Source of the DNA: Planctomycetaceae bacterium
GTDB taxonomy: Bacteria > Planctomycetota > Planctomycetia > Planctomycetales > Planctomycetaceae
NCBI GenBank assembly: GCA_020850695.1
Contig: JADZEF010000198.1
Location: forward strand, 1-49,037
Length of the DNA: 49,037 nt
Direction of reading: 5' to 3'
A model generated the notes under the pieces. It was not told the origin of the DNA, did no database searches, and worked only from the letters and a program-made list of their open reading frames with translations. The translations under genes were made by a program, and so were the position numbers. Positions 27,198 to 33,672 of this stretch are shown here, piece by piece; position 1 is the stretch's first letter, and every line of letters starts with the position of its first letter.

Positions 27198-27374
27198 CGA
27201 TTGCCGGGTTCTATTGTCAGCAGATTGCAGTTGCGGCCGATGCCATTCGGGTCGTGTCTTCATTTGAAGTCCGGCGCGTGCGTAGATTAGCGCGAGTTCC
27301 GCCGGCGAAGAAAGGCTCCGCCAGATTTCATCGGCGGGGCCTGATATTATTGCGGCGAGTTGAGGAGACGACCC

Positions 27375-27662
27375 ATGCCCGGCCGCAAGGTCAGCCTGAT
27401 TCTGACAGTTGTCGTCGCGGTGGCCGCGTTGATGGTGGCGTACATCGGCGCGTACTACGGGATGGTGAATTCGATTCTGTGGGATGTTGATGCTCCCCGC
27501 TCCGAGTTTTACTGGATTGGGGAGCCAACGATGGACGACCTCGATTCCCCAACGCAGGATTGCCTGCGTTCTTTGTTTCGTCCGATGAACTGGCTCGATC
27601 GCCGCGCCCGGCCTCGTACCTGGGATCCGATCCGCACGGAGGAATTCGCTCCCGCCGGCTAA
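27375..27662 (+). CDS. Small single-TM protein, paralog 1 of a three-member family
   Basis: 95 residues, ATG 27375 with GAGGAG ten bases upstream. The start M-P-G-R-K leads into one TM segment (about 7-30, L-I-L-T-V-V-V-A-V-A-A-L-M-V-A-Y). A variable middle follows, then the C-terminal box F-R-P-M-N-W-L-D-R-R-A-R-P-R-T-W-D-P (about 69-86). The same box recurs in the genes at 32897 and 44361, so the three are paralogs. The basic N-terminus favours N-in topology, with the box outside the membrane; this is inference. A hairpin at about 27314-27341 precedes the gene, and the shared 3' element follows at 27678. Function unknown. Confidence 0.8.
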   Translation: MPGRKVSLILTVVVAVAALMVAYIGAYYGMVNSILWDVDAPRSEFYWIGEPTMDDLDSPTQDCLRSLFRPMNWLDRRARPRTWDPIRTEEFAPAG

Positions 27663-27677
27663 TGCTACCCCGTGCGG

Positions 27678-27698
27678 GTTTCAGGGGATGCGATTCAC
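27678..27698 (+). repeat. 3' element following small-TM paralog 1
   Basis: GTTTCAGGGGATGCGATT lies 16 bases after the stop of the 95-residue gene, on its coding strand. Closely similar sequence follows the other two family units at 32508-32545 and 44313-44350. Confidence 0.6.
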
Positions 27699-27730
27699 GG
27701 ATTCGGAGACTACTTCATTGAGGTCGGGTT

Positions 27731-28660
27731 TCAGTTGAGCCAGTGTTCCGGCGTCCGTGCCTGGTCCTCCGGGATTTCGAGAATCACGCCGCAACTCGAT
27801 CCGGCATCGACCCGCGAGAAACTGTGAAGGACGATGACGAGCCCCGTTCGTGAGGCCGGGATGGTCGTCACGTTCCGTCCGAGCAGGTCGCTCACTGTGC
27901 CGAAGGGTTCGCCCGCTCGAATGAATTGCCCCAGGCGGACGGCGGGATCGAAGAATCCCTCGACGGGGGCCAGATGATTGATCTGCAGATGCCCGGACTG
28001 CGGCCGGTCGTCCTCGACGACGAGCGGCTCCTTTCCGACGGTCTGCCGGTGCGACGGTAGCACGCCGAACTCAGCGAGGACGTTGAGGCATCCGGCAACG
28101 TACGCGTCGATGCCGCGCGGCTCGCAGCGGCCTCCGCCAAGGTACTCGGCATAGATGGCCGGGATGTCGTGCTCGCGGGCGATGGAAAGGGAGCGTCCCT
28201 TGAGGTTCGGATCGGTTCCCCAGATCAGCGGGATGCCGAAGACGCGGGACATCCTCCGCTGGGCTTCGAGCACTTTCGCATTGGGATGCAGCGTATAGCC
28301 GGTGAGCGGAATGACCTGGAGCCGCGTGCCGCCGGTATGCAGGTCGATGTAATAGTCGGCGGTGCGGATGAGGGCCGAAAGATCGTGAGCGATCTGCTCG
28401 GTGGGAGTTCCGTCGGGACGGCCGGGACAGGTACGGGCGAGATCCTTCTCGTCGTCGCCGGCCCGGTGGCCTCGGCGAAAGGCCGGGACGTTGACCACCG
28501 GCACGATCGTCACGCGGCCGTGAATTCGATCGGGAGTGAGTGTCGCGATCAGCCGGCGACAGGCGGCCATCGGCTCGAACTCGTCGCCGTGGACGCCTCC
28601 GGTGATCAGGATGTGCGGGCCGGGCCGATGCCCACGGATTTCATGCGTTTCAAGCGGCAT
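27731..28660 (-). CDS. AstE/AspA-type zinc metallohydrolase (succinylglutamate desuccinylase/aspartoacylase family)
   Basis: 309 residues, family length about 300-330. The zinc site is visible: G-G-V-H-G-D-E-F-E-P (H22 and E25) and the second histidine in Y-Y-I-D-L-H-T-G-G. R-A-G-D-D-E-K-D-L-A-R-T-C-P-G fits the usual N-D-x-N-R-x-F-P-G region. The C-terminal part (V-G-K-E-P-L-V-V-E-D-D, then F-G-T-V-S-D-L-L-G) is the beta-rich lid of this family. Such enzymes release an acyl group from an amino acid, but many members are uncharacterised, so the substrate cannot be given. It is convergent with the small-TM gene upstream and divergent from the PilZ region. Confidence 0.9.
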   Translation of the reverse strand: MPLETHEIRGHRPGPHILITGGVHGDEFEPMAACRRLIATLTPDRIHGRVTIVPVVNVPAFRRGHRAGDDEKDLARTCPGRPDGTPTEQIAHDLSALIRTADYYIDLHTGGTRLQVIPLTGYTLHPNAKVLEAQRRMSRVFGIPLIWGTDPNLKGRSLSIAREHDIPAIYAEYLGGGRCEPRGIDAYVAGCLNVLAEFGVLPSHRQTVGKEPLVVEDDRPQSGHLQINHLAPVEGFFDPAVRLGQFIRAGEPFGTVSDLLGRNVTTIPASRTGLVIVLHSFSRVDAGSSCGVILEIPEDQARTPEHWLN

Positions 28661-29114
28661 CGTCGTTCACGGCTCCCTGAAAACCGGTAAAGAGCGAACC
28701 CGGAGTCTATCCGTCCGGGTTTTCCCGCGAAACGATTTGACTGATTTGTGATGTGACCTAGTTTTCACGATGGGCCGTGATCCCCCTGCGGATTTCCGCC
28801 CGGCGCGTTCTCCGAATCACCTGGCGGCCTGCCAGAAAGAATGGGAAAGCACTGCAATGTTCGCGTTGGCCACGGCATGCCGCAACCCCGACACGTCGAC
28901 TCATTCCACCGAGCCGGTCGTGGCGGGACGGCGCGATCATGAGAACGCAGGGAACGAACGGAAGTCCCCTTTCCAGTCGGCACACATCCAAAGCGACTGC
29001 GACGCGACGCGGATCGTGTTCGGACGGACCATCGCTCGGCGCAGTCATGGCGGCCGTTCACGCGATCGATCGTGCGGTCTGCAACAGTGCGAGGGGTTGC
29101 AGCGATCAAGCCGG

Positions 29115-29588
29115 ATGGCACGGGCCCTGGTTCATCTGACGGCCAAGGGGGCGGTCGCTGCCCCGGCGATGGAGTCCCCCGCGACACCTTCCAGCATCGT
29201 TCCGCTCGCACCCGACCGCGACCGACGTGAGTTCCCGCGCCATCCCAGCCGTTGCATCGCCCTGATTCATCGTCTGGAAGGACACCTCCCGCCCGGACCG
29301 CAACTCGAATGGGCCTTCCATCGGGCCCGGTGGAGCGGGGAAGTCATCGATATCAGCATGTCGGGAGCGGCGCTGGTCGTCGACACGCCCCCGGCCGTCA
29401 GCGATACCCTGCGGCTGCGATTTCAGAACCGGCTCATGGGGACCACCGCGGACGCGTCGGCGACCGTGCTGCGGTGCGAGCCCGCAGACGAGGGTGGGAC
29501 CAAGGTCATGTGCGAGTTCGTCCGGCAAATGCCGCTCGATCAGGTGCGGGCGCTCGGATGGGAGCCGTTCGAGTCTTCGCTCATCTGA
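29115..29588 (+). CDS. PilZ-domain protein (possible cyclic-di-GMP receptor)
   Basis: 157 residues from ATG 29115. The PilZ signature is present: R-R-E-F-P-R-H-P (an R-x-x-x-R-type site), then V-I-D-I-S-M-S-G-A-A-L (D/N-x-S-x-x-G). These two motifs bind cyclic-di-GMP in known members. A beta-barrel pattern follows (L-R-L-R-F-Q, A-S-A-T-V-L-R-C-E, K-V-M-C-E-F). There is no TM segment. The start is uncertain: the frame is open to 28770, with candidate ATGs at 28857 and 29169, but the upstream part has the R/S/H-rich look of non-coding frame. The 28661-29114 stretch otherwise holds nothing recognisable. Confidence 0.75.
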   Translation: MARALVHLTAKGAVAAPAMESPATPSSIVPLAPDRDRREFPRHPSRCIALIHRLEGHLPPGPQLEWAFHRARWSGEVIDISMSGAALVVDTPPAVSDTLRLRFQNRLMGTTADASATVLRCEPADEGGTKVMCEFVRQMPLDQVRALGWEPFESSLI

Positions 29589-29606
29589 GGCTCGTCCGGG
29601 AGCCGG

Positions 29607-30800
29607 TCATTCCGACAGCATCTCGACGCGGAACTTCAGTTCGGGCGCGTCCGGGTGATTGGTCTGGAGCGTCACACGGGCCGAATCCTTCCGCAGTTTC
29701 GTGACCGGAGGAGTTCCGGGCGGGACTTCGAAATAGAGGTCGTAGCGCTGCTTGTTTGCCGCGGTGAATTTCGCGTCGCGAACCAGCTCGACCTTGAGGA
29801 AGGGTGTGTCGGTGTCGATTTTCGTGAGTTTGAACTCTTCTTCTCCCATGCCCGAGACGAAGAGCAGCAGGCGGGCCTTCTTGCCCTCCGCCGCCGAGAA
29901 CTCCTTCATGTCGACCGCCATGACTTCGGGGTGCCAGGTGACTCCCGGACCGGGCAGAATCTGCAAGGGACCCGTGCGGGTGCCGCGGACCTGAAAGACA
30001 TACTCCTTGGTTTCCGGCTTCGCCCCTTCCTTGCGCGCGGTCTCCTCGGTCTTGATGATGACCCGCGCGGCGATGGGGCCGACGGGCAGTCCCGGCTCGA
30101 CCTTCACCTTCATCTTGTATCCCGACTTGAGGGCCTTATCCTTCAGTTCGTCCTCCGACATCGGCTCGAACTCGGGGACGATTTTCGGGTTGTTGCTCTC
30201 GAGGCTGATGATCTTGAGGCTGTCGATCAGCCGCGAATAGAGCTGACCGCTCACGACGCGGTTTTCTTCCGGCAGGTCGTCCCTCAACTCGCCCAGCATC
30301 CATTCGCCCGCCGGCGAGATCGTCACCGTTTCGACGACCTGCCCCGTGACGGCGAGCTCAAACGATTTATTCTGGGGATCATTCGTAAGTATCGTCGCCG
30401 TCTGTCGGAACATCGGCTCGACGGCCTTCGGTTCCCAGGTGAGCGTGACTTTCGCTTCCCCTCCGGGGGCGATCTGGTTGTCTTTCAGGTTGCTCAGGGT
30501 GCACTTGCACGAAGTCCTTCCTTGCTCGAGCACCAGGGGAGCTTCGCCCGTGTTCTTGATGACGAATTCGTGGCTGAGAGACTCCCCGACACCCATCTCG
30601 CCAAACTTGTATTCCTTCTCGGGCAGCGACACCGAGGGCCACGGGGGCGTCTTCGAGATGGGAGGGCCGGGATTGACAGGCTCTTGAGGCGCCTCTTCGG
30701 CGGTCTTGCCTTTCAGGTCGGACGATGTCGCGAACCAGACCGTTCCCACGAGGGCAACGCTGACCAACAGGACCCCAAAAGCCACAACGCCCGTTTTCAT
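29607..30800 (-). CDS. Membrane-anchored DUF1573 protein
   Basis: 397 residues. An N-terminal TM/signal anchor (about 5-25, V-V-A-F-G-V-L-L-V-S-V-A-L) is followed by a DUF1573 immunoglobulin-like domain: K-E-Y-K-F-G-E-M-G-V-G-E, H-E-F-V-I-K-N-T-G-E-A-P-L-V-L, T-S-C-K-C-T-L-S, and A-T-I-L-T-N-D-P. The F-x-x-x-N-x-G and C-x-C-T signatures are canonical. Residues of about 160-390 are beta-rich and may contain a second degenerate copy (A-R-V-T-L-Q-T-N-H-P-D-A-P). DUF1573 proteins are abundant in Bacteroidetes and planctomycetes and have no known enzymatic role; a surface or periplasmic location is likely. Confidence 0.88.
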   Translation of the reverse strand: MKTGVVAFGVLLVSVALVGTVWFATSSDLKGKTAEEAPQEPVNPGPPISKTPPWPSVSLPEKEYKFGEMGVGESLSHEFVIKNTGEAPLVLEQGRTSCKCTLSNLKDNQIAPGGEAKVTLTWEPKAVEPMFRQTATILTNDPQNKSFELAVTGQVVETVTISPAGEWMLGELRDDLPEENRVVSGQLYSRLIDSLKIISLESNNPKIVPEFEPMSEDELKDKALKSGYKMKVKVEPGLPVGPIAARVIIKTEETARKEGAKPETKEYVFQVRGTRTGPLQILPGPGVTWHPEVMAVDMKEFSAAEGKKARLLLFVSGMGEEEFKLTKIDTDTPFLKVELVRDAKFTAANKQRYDLYFEVPPGTPPVTKLRKDSARVTLQTNHPDAPELKFRVEMLSE

Positions 30801-31236
30801 CGACGAGACCTTCCACCAGGTTTCCGGGAAACGCCTGCGTCCCCCCGCAACAGATCAATCACCAGGAAACGAAGAACCTGCAAAGCATGATTTTGACTCG
30901 CCCGCCCGCCCGCCGCCAGCACGGACGCAAGAATTCCGAGAGTCCGTGCCCGGACCTCGCCAAGCGAGGGATGCATCAATGAAACCCGCCCGATGGAATG
31001 GCCGCGCGAGCGCCGGCTCGGGACCCCCGACGCCTCCAGTACGTCGCCTGATGCACCGAGCGTGGGAGGATTTTCAGCGAAGGGAGCGTCCGTGGGTCCA
31101 TTTCTGAATCCCGTCGGCCGGGCACTTTCCCACGCCGGTGGGAATTGGCACGATACCCGGTTCAGGAACGTGCGGGACCCACTTGAAGAATTCACGTTCC
31201 TCACCCTGCTCGCCATTGCTCCTCGAGGATCAACCG
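30801..31236. other. Divergent intergenic region
   Basis: About 435 bases between the DUF1573 gene and the secreted hydrolase, which are transcribed in opposite directions. Frames here have poor codon choice; I see no gene and no clear promoter. Confidence 0.4.
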
Positions 31237-32427
31237 ATGCGACTCTGTCTGCTGGCGGCGCTGCTGACGAGTGTGACCATGGGATCTCCCCGATATTGCC
31301 GGGCCGAGGAAGAGCCGATTCTGCTGTGGCCGGACGGGGCGCCGGGACGCGCGGGCGACGACGCGGGCGACAAGCCCTGGCTCTGGGCTTACCCGGCTGC
31401 GAAGGAGACGGCCTGCGGGACCGCCGTGGTCATCTGCCCCGGCGGCGGCTACGCCATTCACGCGGTCGATCACGAAGGAACGCAGGTGGCCCGCTGGCTC
31501 AATTCGTTTGGCGTCACCGCGTTCGTTCTCAAGTATCGGCTCGCTCCCCGGTACCGCCATCCCGCCCCCCTGCAGGACGTGCAACGGGCCTTGCAATACG
31601 TCCGGTCCCATGCCGAGAAATATGGCTTGTCGCCGAAGAGAATCGGCGTGATGGGATTCTCTGCGGGCGGGCACCTGGCGTCCACGGCCGCCACGCATTT
31701 TGACGACGGGAAGGCCGACGCCGCCGACCCGGTGGCTCGCGTTTCCTCGCGACCCGATTTCGCCGTGCTCGCCTATCCGGTGATCACGCTCACCGAATCC
31801 TTTGGACATGGAGGGTCGAAGCGAAACCTTCTGGGAGACAACCCGGATCCGGAGCTGGCGAAATTCCTGTCGAGCGAACAGCAGGTTACTCCGCGCACTC
31901 CTCCGACCTTCCTGTTCCACACGGGAGAAGACACGGGCGTGCCGGTGGAAAACAGTCTCGCCTTCTACGCGGCCTGCCGGAAGCACAAGGTCCCCGCCGA
32001 ACTGCACATCTACGAGTTTGGCCCGCACGGAGTCGGCCTGGCCCCGGGAGATCCCGCCCTGTCGACCTGGAAAGAACGGCTGCACGACTGGCTGAGAACG
32101 TCCGGACTGCTGGCCGACGTGACGCGTGCGCCCGTCAAAGGCCGGGTGACGCTCGATGGCGCTCCGATCAAGTGGGCTCAGATCCGTTTTGTGCCGGCCA
32201 GCAAGTCCGCGCCCATCGCCTTCGCCCCGGTGCGGAACGGGGCCTATTCCCTGGACGCAGCCCACGGCCCGGTGGTCGGAACCAACAGTGTGGAAGTGAT
32301 TTCCATGGGGGACGTCGCCCCGCAACCGACGACGAAGGACTCCCAAAGCCTGACGCGACCCGGCCAGTTGATGCTGGAAGTCCGATCCACGGACAACGCG
32401 GCGGACTTTGAATTGAAGTCGAAGTGA
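31237..32427 (+). CDS. Secreted alpha/beta hydrolase (BD-FAE/acetylxylan-esterase-like) with a C-terminal regulatory-like domain
   Basis: 396 residues from ATG 31237, with GAGGAT upstream and a signal peptide (about 1-23). The hydrolase core has the oxyanion motif C-P-G-G-G-Y (68-72), Y-R-L-A-P-R-Y-R-H-P-A-P-L-Q-D (HSL/BD-FAE-like), nucleophile elbow G-F-S-A-G-G (S142), an acidic residue in H-T-G-E-D-T-G-V-P and the histidine of F-G-P-H-G-V-G-L. These match esterases that deacetylate plant or algal polysaccharides. The last 110 residues (V-K-G-R-V-T-L-D-G-A-P-I-K and then I-R-F-V-P-A) look like a carboxypeptidase-regulatory-like beta domain common on planctomycete surface proteins, an unusual fusion partner here. 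No CAZyme neighbours are present. Confidence 0.87.
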   Translation: MRLCLLAALLTSVTMGSPRYCRAEEEPILLWPDGAPGRAGDDAGDKPWLWAYPAAKETACGTAVVICPGGGYAIHAVDHEGTQVARWLNSFGVTAFVLKYRLAPRYRHPAPLQDVQRALQYVRSHAEKYGLSPKRIGVMGFSAGGHLASTAATHFDDGKADAADPVARVSSRPDFAVLAYPVITLTESFGHGGSKRNLLGDNPDPELAKFLSSEQQVTPRTPPTFLFHTGEDTGVPVENSLAFYAACRKHKVPAELHIYEFGPHGVGLAPGDPALSTWKERLHDWLRTSGLLADVTRAPVKGRVTLDGAPIKWAQIRFVPASKSAPIAFAPVRNGAYSLDAAHGPVVGTNSVEVISMGDVAPQPTTKDSQSLTRPGQLMLEVRSTDNAADFELKSK

Positions 32428-32507
32428 GAGTGACTAGGCCGGATCGAGTCCAGTCATTCTTCCGAATCGACTGTCCATCGATCGGGGCGGCCGGGTAGTG
32501 TCCTAAT

Positions 32508-32545
32508 TTGAAAATCGCAGCCCCTGAAACTGGCATGGGGGATGC
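32508..32545 (-). repeat. 3' element following the paralog-2 cluster
   Basis: The minus strand reads GTTTCAGGGGCTGCGATTTT a few bases beyond the stop of the last gene of the cluster (32553). It matches the elements at 27678 and 44313, and the preceding CCCC-rich stretch is shared best with copy 3. Confidence 0.65.
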
Positions 32546-32552
32546 TGGCGGG

Positions 32553-32900
32553 TCAGTCCAGACTATGCGTTCGGTCGGCCGGCACTTCGGCGGCGGCTTT
32601 CCGGAAGACCTCCGCCTGAATCGCGATCAGTTCGCGGATCACGGCGTCGTCGCTAAAGCCCCGTGCTCGCATCTGACCTAGAACATCACTCGGGAGAAGC
32701 TCCCACCCACGCAATGCCGCCGCCTTCGCTCGCGCATCGACAGAAACATCCAGTCCGCCGAGTGCGCAACCACACTCCAATCCCGCCAAAAAGCTCTGTA
32801 CGGTTTCAACTGAAACCGGCTGAACGTACATAGGCGTGCGAGCTGCAAAAGAGTCAAGCAACTCGAATACGTCAAATGGCGGGCTGTGCTTGCGGCTCAC
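32553..32900 (-). CDS. Hypothetical small acidic protein, third gene of an overlapping cluster
   Basis: 115 residues with no signal or TM segment. The start M-S-R-K-H-S-P-P-F-D-V-F-E-L-L overlaps the stop of the preceding gene by ATGA, so it is translationally coupled to the small membrane protein. Segments D-V-S-V-D-A-R-A-K-A-A-A-L-R-G-W-E-L and I-R-E-L-I-A-I-Q-A-E-V look helical. I recognise no family. The shared 3' element follows at 32508. The other two family loci have no counterpart of this gene. Confidence 0.75.
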   Translation of the reverse strand: MSRKHSPPFDVFELLDSFAARTPMYVQPVSVETVQSFLAGLECGCALGGLDVSVDARAKAAALRGWELLPSDVLGQMRARGFSDDAVIRELIAIQAEVFRKAAAEVPADRTHSLD

Positions 32901-33175
32901 GGCTTCGGCTCCCAGACGCTCCGACGGATGCGGCGGTCGATCATGTTCATCGGAACGAACACACGGCGAATCGTCCTCGTCCAGACGCCGAGCCCGGCGG
33001 TGCTTTCGATCGCCTGCATCCTCGACATTCCATAGATGGCGAAAACCTTCCCTGAGGATCGCGGATCGGGGAGAGGATAAACAGTCGCATAGTACACCTC
33101 GACATACCCGCCGAGCAGCACCGCCAGCACAACGACGCCGATCCAGGGGAACGAACGGGGCTTGCGGTCAGCCAT
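32897..33175 (-). CDS. Small single-TM protein, paralog 2 of a three-member family
   Basis: 92 residues from ATG 33173-33175. The start M-A-D-R-K-P-R-S-F-P-W leads into a TM segment (about 12-29, G-V-V-V-L-A-V-L-L-G-G-Y). The C-terminal box is F-V-P-M-N-M-I-D-R-R-I-R-R-S-V-W-E-P (about 72-89). The N-terminal part is closest to paralog 3 (R-K-P-x-S-x-P-W-x-G-V-V-V). It sits between two other small genes with overlaps at both ends (8 bases and 4 bases), so the three are one coupled operon. Function unknown. Confidence 0.82.
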   Translation of the reverse strand: MADRKPRSFPWIGVVVLAVLLGGYVEVYYATVYPLPDPRSSGKVFAIYGMSRMQAIESTAGLGVWTRTIRRVFVPMNMIDRRIRRSVWEPKP

Positions 33176-33302
33176 TTGGGTTTTTCTTCGTGAGCAGCTT
33201 CTTGAACAGTACGACGATCGCCACAACGCCGCAGATCATCGTGAAGAAGATTCCGCAGAAGATCCCGCAAAGAATGAAGAGTTCAATCGTGCGGGCGGGC
33301 AT
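33168..33302 (-). CDS. Very small single-TM protein (44 residues)
   Basis: 44 residues from ATG 33300-33302, with GAGG upstream. The start M-P-A-R-T-I-E-L-F is followed by a long hydrophobic helix (I-L-C-G-I-F-C-G-I-F-F-T-M-I-C-G-V-V-A-I-V-V) and a basic end (F-K-K-L-L-T-K-K-N). The bases around the start (CCCCATGCCCGCCCGCA) are the same as at paralog 3 (44696), suggesting shared ancestry of the start region. Its stop overlaps the next gene's start by eight bases. The basic C-terminus predicts N-out, C-in topology. Confidence 0.7.
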   Translation of the reverse strand: MPARTIELFILCGIFCGIFFTMICGVVAIVVLFKKLLTKKNPNG

Positions 33303-33324
33303 GGGGTGAACCTCGGTGCATGAA

Positions 33325-33351
33325 AAGGCCCCGCTATTGTAGCGGGGCCTT
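33325..33351 (-). terminator. Hairpin between the FecR-like gene and the small-protein cluster
   Basis: A perfect 11-bp stem (33325-33335 with 33341-33351) and a 5-base loop, followed on the minus strand by CTTTTC. It lies 320 bases after the FecR-like gene and 23 bases before the start of the small cluster. It could be that gene's terminator or a 5' regulatory hairpin of the cluster. Confidence 0.65.
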
Positions 33352-33402
33352 TCGCTTTCACTCCGGGAATTCTTCGGATGCTGCGTCGTCGTCGCGGCCA
33401 GC

Positions 33403-33647
33403 GATGCATCCTTCATTTGGTGGGGGCACTTCTGCACCCTCTCCACCCTTTGGGGGAAGAAGGAAGGGTGAGGGGGCGAACGCTCCAACGATGTTCAAAT
33501 CCCCGTCAGCCTGCCCTCTCCCACAGCGACGGACATCGCGGCCCCCTTCCAATCCTCGGTGTTTCGCCGCGGAAGAGGGGACGGTGAGCGTGCGGCGGAG
33601 CGACTTGAGCGTGCGCTCGTCTCCCTGCCAAATGAAGGATGCACCCC
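33403..33647. repeat. Interval bounded by inverted GCATCCTTCATTTGG repeats (copies D and E)
   Basis: Copy D (33403-33420) reads GATGCATCCTTCATTTGG. Copy E (33628-33647) is its complement, reading GGGGTGCATCCTTCATTTGG on the minus strand. They are about 208 bases apart, with no coding frame between, giving a MITE-like outline. The same motif occurs at 17.3, 17.7 and 18.1 kb. Confidence 0.65.
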
Positions 33648-33672
33648 GTCGCGTCGATGGCTGCCGCGGCTG

